Of a DNA stretch of 19,186 bases, positions 6,303-13,923 are shown one piece after another. The DNA is from Bryobacteraceae bacterium (GTDB lineage Bacteria; Acidobacteriota; Terriglobia; Bryobacterales; Bryobacteraceae). The notes below the pieces were generated by a model. The model had not been told where the DNA came from. It did no database searches and saw only the letters and a list, made by a program, of their open reading frames with translations. The stretch is from assembly GCA_030039005.1 (NCBI GenBank), contig JASHQT010000561.1, positions 1-19,186 on the forward strand, in the 5' to 3' direction. Each line of letters opens with the position of its first letter. Position 1 is the first letter of the stretch. A program made the position numbers and the translations under genes.

Positions 6303-7178
6303 ATGCCCGATCTCGAAACCCAGCCTATTCCCAAAATCGGCTCCAAGCCCACGCCCTGGGCGCTGGATGACCTGCCGCCATTTCCCTGGGTGGCCAAACG
6401 ACTCATGGCCACCGTATCCAGAGAGGATGTCGACATTCACGAAGTCGGTAAGCTGATCGCCGCCGAGCCAGTGTTTGCAACCCGCGTGTTGCAGCTCGCC
6501 AACTCACCGCTGTTCGCGTTGGAGCGGCAGGTCAGGACCATCTCGCACGCCATCATTCTGTTGGGATTGGACCGCGTCAAGGCCATTACCTTCACGCGCG
6601 CGCTCGAAGATTTCGTCACCCCGGCGCTCAGCGTCAAAGCGCTGCGGATGTGCTGGCAGAACTGCCTGGTGGTGGCGCTCCTATCGGAAAAAATCGCCCG
6701 CGCCTCGCGCATGGACGCCGATTTCGCTTACGTCGCGGGGCTGCTGCGCGACATCGGACGGTTGGCGCTGCTGGTGAAATATCCCGAGCCTTATTCCAAT
6801 ATCCTGGCTGTTTCCGGCGAACAGCAGTTCGATCTTCTGCTGCTGGAGCGCGAGTTGTTCGATATCGATCATTGCGAAGCGGGCGCCTGGCTGATGGAGC
6901 AGCTTCCCTTCCCCGCCGATCTAGCCGAAATCATCGAGCACCATCATGACCATGTGAATCACGATTCGTTCCGCATGCTGCACCTGGTGCAGTGCGCGGA
7001 CCGGCTCGCGGATGCGCTCGGATTTTCCGTCCTGGCGGGAATCCCGGACCTCACGATCTCCGCGCCGCCGGTGGAGGAAGTGCTGCAGCACCTTCCCGAA
7101 TCCGCGCGCGGGCGCCTGGGCGATGATTACGAGCAGTGGAAACACGAACTCATCGCCCGTCTGCATGATTGGCACTAG
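6303..7178 (+). CDS. HDOD-domain signalling protein
   Basis: A 291-residue cytoplasmic protein with an HDOD (HD-related output) domain spanning roughly residues 23-220. After a short N-terminal tail, LPPFPWVAKRLMATVSREDV begins the domain, and EVGKLIAAEPVFATRVLQLANSPLF (47-71) with TISHAIILLGLDRVKAI (79-95) is the diagnostic HDOD block. The segment that corresponds to the metal-binding HD motif reads YVAGLLRDIGRLAL (143-156): the histidine is replaced by Arg149, so no phosphodiesterase activity is expected; a histidine cluster IEHHHDHVNH (211-220) remains. HDOD proteins are non-catalytic regulators of signalling, motility or stress responses; the partner is unknown because there is no attached output or receiver domain and no signalling gene next door. 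Transcribed divergently from the 97-residue gene, behind two sets of repeats. Family call very sure. Confidence 0.93.
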   Translation: MPDLETQPIPKIGSKPTPWALDDLPPFPWVAKRLMATVSREDVDIHEVGKLIAAEPVFATRVLQLANSPLFALERQVRTISHAIILLGLDRVKAITFTRALEDFVTPALSVKALRMCWQNCLVVALLSEKIARASRMDADFAYVAGLLRDIGRLALLVKYPEPYSNILAVSGEQQFDLLLLERELFDIDHCEAGAWLMEQLPFPADLAEIIEHHHDHVNHDSFRMLHLVQCADRLADALGFSVLAGIPDLTISAPPVEEVLQHLPESARGRLGDDYEQWKHELIARLHDWH

Positions 7179-7209
7179 AACATCTTCCGTCCTTCGCCGC
7201 CGGGCAAAC

Positions 7210-7951
7210 TTACCTGGAAGCTGTGCCACCATCGACCGGCAGGTCGATGCCCGTGATAAAGCTGCTTTCGTCGGAAGCGAGGAACACGGCCGCCGATGCC
7301 AGCTCGTCCGCGGTGCCCACTCGTCCCATGGGGATCATCTTCCGGAAGTACTCGCTTGTACCTTCCGGAGATCCTTTCGCCGGCATGAATCATGGGCGTC
7401 TCCGTCGGCCCGGGACTGATCACATTCGCTCGAATACCACGGCCGGCTAACTCCGCCGTCCAGCTCCTGACAAAGGAAACCAGAGCGGCCTTCGTCGCGG
7501 AATATGTACCGAAGCCTGGTATACCCATCTGCCACGCGGCCGACCCGGACAGGATGATGGATCCTTTGTCGGAGAGTAGCGGCAGCGCTTTTTGCACGGT
7601 GAAGTATGTGCCTCGGACGTTCAAATCGAAGTCCTTGTCGAACGCTTCGGGCGTCGATTCCGCTAGCGTAACAGGATCTACTACGCCCGCATTGGCGAAG
7701 ACAACATCGACACGTCCCTTCACCTTTCGCACTGTTTCGTACAGACGGTCAAGATCCTCTAGTTTCGCGACATCTCCCTGAACGGCCGTGACATTCCTCC
7801 CAATCAGAGAGACCGCCTGATCCAACTCCGCTTGCCGTCGCCCAGTGATAAACACGTAGGCCCCTTCCTTTACGAAGCGCTTGGCCGTAGCCAGGCCGAT
7901 CCCGCTATTGCCCCCGGTGATAACGGCTACCTTCCCGTCAAGTGCGCCCAT
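7210..7951 (-). pseudogene. SDR-family oxidoreductase with a C-terminal frameshift
   Basis: A classical short-chain dehydrogenase/reductase, NAD(P)-dependent, cytoplasmic. The Rossmann glycine motif TGGNSGIG (12-19), NAG (87-89) and catalytic S137, Y150 and K154 (YSATK) are all present, so the catalytic half is intact. The ATG at 7951 has a strong AAAGGAG. After about residue 190 (ETPMIHA) the frame loses SDR character and runs on to a stop at 7175. In the next frame, starting at GCG 7380-7378, the missing end is found: [35 protein letters not shown] and VDGGTASR, ending at TAA 7212-7210. Skipping one base around 7378-7387 restores a 246-residue protein of normal SDR length that no longer overlaps the HDOD gene. 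Either a real inactivating insertion or a sequence error; substrate unknown. If the sequence is correct, the annotated product would be a 258-residue chimera. Confidence 0.88.
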
Positions 7952-7997
7952 CTTTTTACTCCTTTGTCCCTTTGTGCTTGCGCAACATCGGACACTA

Positions 7998-8011
7998 ATT
8001 ACGGATGTAAT
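7998..8011. promoter_or_regulatory. Small inverted repeat upstream of the SDR gene
   Basis: ATTAC-GGAT-GTAAT forms 5-base arms about 50 bases upstream of the SDR start, in the 94-base gap after the PQQ dehydrogenase gene. A wider pair, CAACATC (7983-7989) with GATGTTG (8032-8038), encloses it. It could be an operator, but no family motif is recognised. Confidence 0.3.
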
Positions 8012-8045
8012 GAGGGCGGCGCCGGATGCATGATGTTGGAAGCGG

Positions 8046-9971
8046 CTAAGGCAATGCGTAAACCATCAACGTGTCCGTGGCCATGATGGCCACGTATTGC
8101 TTGCCCCCTTTTCCGTCGCTGGTGGCGCCCGCGTACGTCATCGGATTGGCGTTGGCCGTCTTGGCCAGCATGGCGGTCCACAGCTCCTTGCCGGTCATCG
8201 AATCGAACGCGCGGAAGCGATGATCGTTGGTCGCTCCGATGAACACTAACCCTCCGCCCGTCGCCAGTGGCCCTGCGCTTCCACTAGAGCCCGCGTTCCG
8301 CTTTCCCTCGGGCAAGCTTTCCACCAATCCGAGCGGCGTTGCCCAGGCGATGTCGCCGGTGTTGGCGTTCACCGCCACCAGCCGCGCCCAGGGCGGTTTC
8401 TGGCACGGCCAGTTTCCGATGGTTTTGCCGTTCGCGTCCAACGCCCGCGCGCTGAAACCGTGATAAGGCCCCGGGCCGTCGACGCTGGCGCGGTCATACG
8501 GCTGCGTGGAGCCTTCCGTGCCCCGCCCGTAATTTCCACCCGGCTTTTTCTTTTCGATCCAGCCGGTGAGCGCGCCGTCGTGTGTGTTCACGAAAACATA
8601 GCCGGTCCGCGGATCGGCCGCCGTGCCGCCCCAATTCACTCCGCCGGTGCCGCCGGGAAACTGGATGTAGCTTTTGGGAGGCGCTCCTTCTTCATGGAAT
8701 CCCCAGGGCGTGAATGGCCCGGAGTTCGCAAAGCCTCCATTCTTGTCCCACAGCTCGCGGCAGGCCTTGGCGTGTTCGGGCGTGGTGTCTTCGGCGGTGA
8801 CCATGTCTTCGGGCGTAAACTTCACGCGTGCGAGCGGCGGGGGTTTCAAGGGGAACGGCTGCGTCGGCGAATACCACTCGCCCGGAACGTCGCCCTTGGG
8901 AACCGGACGCTCTTCGACGCCGAACACGGGCTTGCCGTTGGTGCGATCCAGGATGAACATCCAGCCGGCCTTCCCGATTTGCGCGAGCGCGGGGATTTTC
9001 TTGCCGTTGACGGTGATGTCGATCAGGCTCGGCGCGGGCGGGAGATCGGAATCCCAAAGATCGTGGTGGATGGTCTGAAAGTGCCAGATGTATTTTCCGG
9101 TCTCGGCATTCACTGCCACCACGGAGTTGGCGAACAGGTTTGCGCCCGGCCTGTCGCCGCCCCAGTAATTAGCGGCCGGACCGCCGAACGTCATGTAGAC
9201 GATGCCGCGCGCATCGTCCACGCTCATGTACCAGCCCCAAACGTTGACGCCCGAGCGTCCTTTCCACCCGTCGTTGAGCCAGGTTTCGTGACCGATCTCG
9301 CCGGGCCGCGGCACGGAATGAAATTCCCAGAGTTTCGCGCCGGTGCGTGCGTCGTAGGCGCGCGTGTCGCCGGAGGGACCCACGGGCACTTCACCCACGG
9401 TCGCGCCGATCATCGCGACGTTCTTATAGATGGTGGGGACGCCCGAATACGGCACCACCATATCGACCACGCCTTCGTTACCGAAGCCGGGGTCGAGCTT
9501 GCCGGTCTTGGCATTGAGCGCGATCAGTTTCGCGCCGGAGGTAAACAAGATGCGCGGCGGGTTCTGTTTATCGCCCGGCCAGTAGGCGACGCCGCGTTGC
9601 GACGCCACGCCGCTCGGAAGCGCGTAGCTCCAGATCTCGGAGCCGTTGCTCGCATCGAGCGCCAGCACGCGGCGTCCGGCGGGCAAATACATCACGCCCG
9701 CGACCACGATCGGTGTTGCAGCGGACGTCGTTCCCACGGTGGAGCCGGCAATCGCAAACGGATCGGCCTGGGAGTCCGCCTGGATGGCATCGGCTTTTAA
9801 GGAAAAGGTCCACGCCGGAGCAAGCTTCGCGACGTTTTCCGGCGTGATCTCGGAAAGCGGCGAATACTTGGTGCCGGCCAGATTACCGGCGTAGTATGGC
9901 CAATCACCGCGAGGAACCTGAGCCGCCAGCGCCAGCGTGGCCGCGAAAAGTAGAAAGCATAAGCTGCGCAT
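8046..9971 (-). CDS. Secreted PQQ-dependent dehydrogenase (glucose/alcohol dehydrogenase-like)
   Basis: A 641-residue quinoprotein exported to the periplasm by a signal peptide (MRSLCFLLFAATLALAAQ). It folds as an eight-bladed propeller: DWPYYAGNLAGTKYSPL at the start, repeated W-motifs such as GSEIWSYAL (110-118), GAKLWEFHSV and GKYIWHFQT, and C-terminal GKELWTAML with QYVAIMATDTLMVYALP. HHDLWDSDLPPAP (302-314) matches the active-site segment of membrane glucose dehydrogenases (HHDLWD-D-P-PS). There is no N-terminal membrane domain and no CxxCH, so electrons must leave through a separate cytochrome or quinone; a cytochrome c gene lies some 6 kb away, not in an operon with it. It requires PQQ, whose synthesis genes are not in the window. 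Substrate specificity cannot be decided. No Shine-Dalgarno precedes the ATG; an extended -10 box 9 bases upstream suggests a leaderless message. Confidence 0.93.
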   Translation of the reverse strand: MRSLCFLLFAATLALAAQVPRGDWPYYAGNLAGTKYSPLSEITPENVAKLAPAWTFSLKADAIQADSQADPFAIAGSTVGTTSAATPIVVAGVMYLPAGRRVLALDASNGSEIWSYALPSGVASQRGVAYWPGDKQNPPRILFTSGAKLIALNAKTGKLDPGFGNEGVVDMVVPYSGVPTIYKNVAMIGATVGEVPVGPSGDTRAYDARTGAKLWEFHSVPRPGEIGHETWLNDGWKGRSGVNVWGWYMSVDDARGIVYMTFGGPAANYWGGDRPGANLFANSVVAVNAETGKYIWHFQTIHHDLWDSDLPPAPSLIDITVNGKKIPALAQIGKAGWMFILDRTNGKPVFGVEERPVPKGDVPGEWYSPTQPFPLKPPPLARVKFTPEDMVTAEDTTPEHAKACRELWDKNGGFANSGPFTPWGFHEEGAPPKSYIQFPGGTGGVNWGGTAADPRTGYVFVNTHDGALTGWIEKKKPGGNYGRGTEGSTQPYDRASVDGPGPYHGFSARALDANGKTIGNWPCQKPPWARLVAVNANTGDIAWATPLGLVESLPEGKRNAGSSGSAGPLATGGGLVFIGATNDHRFRAFDSMTGKELWTAMLAKTANANPMTYAGATSDGKGGKQYVAIMATDTLMVYALP

Positions 9972-9980
9972 GAAATGGGC

Positions 9981-9989
9981 AGTATATCA
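9981..9989 (-). promoter_or_regulatory. Extended -10 promoter element of the PQQ dehydrogenase gene
   Basis: On the minus strand TGA (9989-9987) joins TATACT (9986-9981), an extended -10 (TGnTATAAT-like) element, 9 bases before ATG 9971. Extended -10 promoters can work without a good -35 box, and none is visible. The start point would fall within a few bases of the ATG. Confidence 0.45.
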
Positions 9990-9998
9990 AGCTCAAAT

Positions 9999-10039
9999 GT
10001 GGCGCACGCGTTCATCGCACGCAAGAGTGCGTGCGCCAC
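9999..10039. repeat. Intergenic palindrome with 11-bp arms
   Basis: GTGGCGCACGC (9999-10009) and GCGTGCGCCAC (10029-10039) are perfect inverse complements around a 19-base loop that itself contains CGCAC (10016-10020) and GTGCG (10027-10031), so two alternative hairpins compete. It lies between the stop of the full-length TonB receptor gene and the PQQ gene. Neither strand has a T run after it, so it is a poor intrinsic terminator; it could instead be a member of a dispersed extragenic palindrome family, or a stabilising 3' hairpin. Confidence 0.65.
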
Positions 10040-10057
10040 GAACTCGCGGCGGAGTGG

Positions 10058-13000
10058 TTAAAAGATGTACTTCAGCCCAAATTGGATCACGCGCGGGCTC
10101 ACCGAAAGCTCATTGATCTGACCAAAACTCGCAGGCGAATTCACGTTCAATTCCGCAGGCAGCCCGCCTGGAGCTGACGCCTGATTGCCAGGCGGCAGGA
10201 ACTGCGGATGATTGAAGGCGTCAAAGAACTCGGTGCGGAACTGTAACGATTGACGTTCGGTGAAGCGGAAGTTCTTCAGAATCGAAATGTCGAAATTGAA
10301 TTGGCCCGGTCCCAGGATGATGCCCTGCCCGGAATTCCCAAACAGTGTTGAGCCGTCGGGGGAATTCGGCGCCACGATCCCCGGGCAGAAAGCATTGATA
10401 TTGAAATAACCCGGGCCGCCGTTGCCACCGCCGAGACGTGAGTCGATGCCGCCCGGCGTGGCGATGTCGCCGTAGGTCATCCCCGGACACATCTGCGCGC
10501 GGATAATAGCGAAGCCGCCCGTTCCATAAGCCGTACCGATGGCGGTATCGGCAATGGTCAGAGGGACGCCGTCCTGAACCGTCGTAACGCCCGACACGTT
10601 CCATCCATTGGCCAGCACTCCCAGGGCGCCGGAGTGTTGCCCCAACGGCAGATCGTAGCTATAGCTGACGATGAACCGGTTCGGGTGGCTGAAGTATGCC
10701 GGGCCGTACTGTTGCGCCAAGCTCTCGGGGTTATTGCTATCCGCGGAAATGTTATTGATATTGGAATCTGAGAGTGTGGTAAGGTCTTTGCTCCAGGTGT
10801 AGGAGGCCTGCATGGTCAAGCCATGTGAAAATTGCTTCCGCAAGGTAACTTGCAGGCTGTTGTAATTGTAGATGCCGTCAAAGGAGGTGATTTGATAGCC
10901 CGTCGGCTGATAGCCAAGATAGGGAACGCGCAATTGGACGTTGGCCGCGGTGTTGGTGGTCTGGCCATTGATCGGACCGCTCGGGCTGGCTAGTTGCGCC
11001 GAATTGACGTCATGGTAGGTATCCACCAGGTTGATTCCGCTCGCTCCGACGTACCCGGCCTCCAACACCCAGGTCGGCAAAAACTGGTACTGGAACGTCA
11101 GATTGTATTGCCGCACCAGCGGCGTATGCACAGACTGGTCGAGTGCCGGAGTGTTTAGGGCAGAATAAGCACCCGTCTGGAGGTTTGCCCAGCGCGAAGC
11201 GAATACGCCGGCGGGCGGTGTTGCCGGATAAGGATTCGCCAAACTATATGGATTCACGTCGCCGTAGTCCACGGTTTCTCCGTAAGGGTTGCCCTGCTCC
11301 ACCGAATGCACGAAACGATCGCCGGCGATGCGGTCATAAAAAATGCCGAATCCACCGCGAATCACGAACTTGGGAGTGACCTGCCAGGCGTAGCCAAAGC
11401 GTGGTCCAAAGTTGTCCTTGGGAGGACCGTTGCTGATCGGAAGGCTGCGATTGGACTGCAGAACGCCAGCGGGCAAAGGACCCCAAGTGGCCGTGCTGTA
11501 GTTGTTGGGCACCACATTGCCGGCCAGATATGCGGCGCCAGGATTGTAGATATTGGTGGGCGGCGCGGTTGGCACCGGTAAGCTATCTAGCTGGCTGGCC
11601 CAAATGTTGGTGAGGTTTCCGTATTTATCGCTGAAAACCCCGTCATATTCGTAACGAAGTCCGATATTGAATGTGAGCTTGGAGCTGACCTTCCAGTCGT
11701 CCTGGAAAAACGCGTCCTGATTCGGCAGCCGGTAGCCGTGGATGAGGCCGCCGGCGCCGCTGCGGGTGCAAAAGAGGCACTCCACGATCTCACTGTACGG
11801 ATAGCCGGTGGTGCCCTGTGGATTCCCAGGATTGCAAGTGGCGTTGCCTGCCTGACATCCACCCAGGCCGACCATCATATCCGCGAATGTCGGAAAAACG
11901 ATGAGGCCGCGCAGCAAACCGCCGAACGTAATGTTCCACTGGGTCTCCTCATACTCATATCCGGCGCGGAAAGTATGTTTTCCATGCGACCACGAGACTT
12001 GGTCGGCGATCTGCATCTGCGTGGTCGGACTGTAGGACGGCGCCAAGGTGCCGCCAATGGTTTCGCCGGTATTTCCGATGATGAACGGTGTCATCTCCGT
12101 TTCTTGCGGAATTATGGGCGTGTATCCCAACGCCTGCGGCGTAGATGGCGTCATGTCATGCTCATTTTCGAAGTTGCGCTGGAACGATCCGCGGAGTTCG
12201 TTCACTATGCTGGGTGTGACCAGCGTGGTCAGTTTCAGTACGGCGTCCGTATTGGAATAGAGCACGCTCGCCGGAGCGCCGGGAAGGCCCCCGGCCAGCG
12301 GCAGGCTCTGCGGATTATTGGTGTACAAATATCGCATGGCCAGTGTGTTCTTGCTGTTGATCACGTAGTCGCCGTTCAGAATCAATTGGTGTTCTTCATA
12401 AGTGGCGGGATCGGTGATCGTAGTCGGCAGGAAATTCCCCGAGGTGTTGGTCGGAATGTAGTATTGGCCGTTGGGCAGCTTGATGTTGAGGATATTCATC
12501 GCGACCGGGTTGATGTTGGACCCGTTGCAAGCGATCTCCGGGAATCCCGGCAAGAAGCCCAAGTAGGTCTCAAAGGCGGCCGCGTTGGAGGGGTGATTGG
12601 CCGGGCAGAGCGCGGCGCCCAAGGCGGCCTGATAAGCGGGTGTGCTCCGATCGCCGGAGGGAATCGGGGGTAGAACCACGGCTTCATAACCAATCCCGTT
12701 CACGGCTCCATTGAGCTGGCGGGTTTCTTGATAGTTCGCGTAGAAGAACAGTTTGTCCTTCTTAATCGGGCCGCCGATCGACCCACCCACCTGGTTCTGG
12801 CGCAGGACTTGCTGCTTTCCGCCCTCATCGGCGTTCTCGAAGAAATCCCTGGCATTGAGATCTTCGTTGCGGAAGAAATACCAGACACCGCCATGGAACG
12901 TATTCGTGCCGGACTTGGTGACCACGTTGACGTTGGCGCCGGGGTTGCGGCCGTAACTGGCATCATAAGTCGAGGTCTGAATTTTGAATTCCTGGATCGC

Positions 13001-13684
13001 GTCCGGATTGGGAATCGGTATGCCGGCGTAGATGCCGCAGTCGCCGGAGCTGCCGCCGTTGGCGATGTTATTTATGGCGACGCCGTCCATCTGGAAGTTA
13101 TTCTGCCCTGGATCGGCGCCATTGGTGCTGTAATTCGTGGTGGCCTTTCCGAAGCTGGTGGCGTTGTTGACATTGGCGTTCGCACCGGCGGACATGCCGA
13201 GAACCTGGGTGTAGTTGCGATTGCTTAAGGGAAGGGCGGTGACGGTGGAGCCTCCGACGGTGGTTCCGAGCGTGGAACTTTCGGTCTGGAGCGCTTCGGC
13301 GGAAGCTTCGACGGTTACCTGCTCGGACTGAGCACCGACTTCCAGCGTGCGATTCAGCTCAGGATTCTCGGTCACGTTCAGAGCCACTGAGCCGACCTCC
13401 GCAGTCTTGAATCCGGTGGCCGCGAAGCGCACTTTGTAGTTGCCGGGAGGCAGCAGCGTAAACTTGTAGATGCCGTCCGTCCCTGTCGTCGTGGTGCGGG
13501 ACTGCCCCGTGTCGTTGTTGGTGATGGTGACGGTCACGTTCGGGATCGCAGCGCCGGAGGGATCAGTGACAGTCCCAGTCAGGCCCGAAGTGCCGGCCGA
13601 CTGCGCAACCAACGTTGGAACGCAAACGGCGAACAGCAAAGCCAACAGAGCTAGCTGCATACAAAGCAGCGTCTTGGATCTCAT
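10058..13684 (-). CDS. Oar-like TonB-dependent receptor with carboxypeptidase-regulatory-like domain
   Basis: A complete 1208-residue outer-membrane protein. A signal peptide (1-27, ending TLVAQ) is followed by a carboxypeptidase-regulatory-like beta-sandwich (33-115: GLTGTVTDPSGAAIPNVTV, GIYKFTLLPPGNYKVRF). A plug domain begins near 118 (SEQVTVEASAEALQTESS) and includes NNFQMDGVAINNIANGG and IQEFKIQTSTYDASYGRNPG. The rest is a large beta barrel ending in phenylalanine (FGLKYIF), as expected for outer-membrane insertion. Such receptors, numerous in Acidobacteriota, are thought to import large ligands such as glycans or peptides using TonB energy; the ligand is unknown. The start is well supported: AAGGAGAAGG lies just before ATG 13684. 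It lies downstream of the winged-helix regulator gene on the same strand, separated by 239 bases with two palindromes, so it probably has its own promoter. A paralog ends at 18347. Confidence 0.95.
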   Translation of the reverse strand: MRSKTLLCMQLALLALLFAVCVPTLVAQSAGTSGLTGTVTDPSGAAIPNVTVTITNNDTGQSRTTTTGTDGIYKFTLLPPGNYKVRFAATGFKTAEVGSVALNVTENPELNRTLEVGAQSEQVTVEASAEALQTESSTLGTTVGGSTVTALPLSNRNYTQVLGMSAGANANVNNATSFGKATTNYSTNGADPGQNNFQMDGVAINNIANGGSSGDCGIYAGIPIPNPDAIQEFKIQTSTYDASYGRNPGANVNVVTKSGTNTFHGGVWYFFRNEDLNARDFFENADEGGKQQVLRQNQVGGSIGGPIKKDKLFFYANYQETRQLNGAVNGIGYEAVVLPPIPSGDRSTPAYQAALGAALCPANHPSNAAAFETYLGFLPGFPEIACNGSNINPVAMNILNIKLPNGQYYIPTNTSGNFLPTTITDPATYEEHQLILNGDYVINSKNTLAMRYLYTNNPQSLPLAGGLPGAPASVLYSNTDAVLKLTTLVTPSIVNELRGSFQRNFENEHDMTPSTPQALGYTPIIPQETEMTPFIIGNTGETIGGTLAPSYSPTTQMQIADQVSWSHGKHTFRAGYEYEETQWNITFGGLLRGLIVFPTFADMMVGLGGCQAGNATCNPGNPQGTTGYPYSEIVECLFCTRSGAGGLIHGYRLPNQDAFFQDDWKVSSKLTFNIGLRYEYDGVFSDKYGNLTNIWASQLDSLPVPTAPPTNIYNPGAAYLAGNVVPNNYSTATWGPLPAGVLQSNRSLPISNGPPKDNFGPRFGYAWQVTPKFVIRGGFGIFYDRIAGDRFVHSVEQGNPYGETVDYGDVNPYSLANPYPATPPAGVFASRWANLQTGAYSALNTPALDQSVHTPLVRQYNLTFQYQFLPTWVLEAGYVGASGINLVDTYHDVNSAQLASPSGPINGQTTNTAANVQLRVPYLGYQPTGYQITSFDGIYNYNSLQVTLRKQFSHGLTMQASYTWSKDLTTLSDSNINNISADSNNPESLAQQYGPAYFSHPNRFIVSYSYDLPLGQHSGALGVLANGWNVSGVTTVQDGVPLTIADTAIGTAYGTGGFAIIRAQMCPGMTYGDIATPGGIDSRLGGGNGGPGYFNINAFCPGIVAPNSPDGSTLFGNSGQGIILGPGQFNFDISILKNFRFTERQSLQFRTEFFDAFNHPQFLPPGNQASAPGGLPAELNVNSPASFGQINELSVSPRVIQFGLKYIF

Positions 13685-13796
13685 ATCCTTCTCCTTGTAA
13701 ATGCTCTACGTTGAGTGAATTACGCCTGTGTTGCCGCGATGTGCAGGGGCCACCTGTTGTGGTCAGAGAGGGGGCAGAAATACTCCTCGGATCAAC

Positions 13797-13806
13797 TTGC
13801 ATGCAA
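13797..13806. promoter_or_regulatory. Perfect 10-bp palindrome TTGCATGCAA upstream of the TonB receptor
   Basis: TTGCATGCAA is a perfect palindrome about 113 bases before the receptor start. Its half-site (GCAA) reappears in inverted order in the palindrome at 13874-13883. A weak -10-like TACAAT (minus strand 13838-13833) lies between the two. Together they could form an operator/promoter region, but no known factor motif is recognised. Confidence 0.35.
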
Positions 13807-13873
13807 CCCCGTGCGATCAATCAATTACAGGGATTGTATGCCAGATCTTTTCGGACAGAGAATCAAAACGTGA

Positions 13874-13883
13874 GCAAATTTGC
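13874..13883. promoter_or_regulatory. Perfect 10-bp palindrome GCAAATTTGC
   Basis: GCAAATTTGC, a perfect palindrome, lies 68 bases from the palindrome at 13797-13806 and has the same half-sites arranged outward rather than inward. It lies 40 bases beyond the stop of the regulator gene. Apart from these two sites and a weak hairpin (GGCCAC 13748-13753 with GTGGTC 13759-13764) I see nothing in the 239-base gap. Confidence 0.3.
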
Positions 13884-13923
13884 CGGAAGCCGCAACATCA
13901 GTGCGAGCTAAGAGGCGTCTAGG

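Noticed and set aside
8460..9800. 446-residue plus-strand open frame
   Set aside because: It is the complement of the PQQ dehydrogenase, which has a signal peptide, propeller motifs and the HHDLWD active-site block; long antisense frames are common in high-GC DNA.
11738..12673. 311-residue plus-strand open frame
   Set aside because: Antisense to the beta barrel of the full-length TonB receptor, with no recognisable domain.
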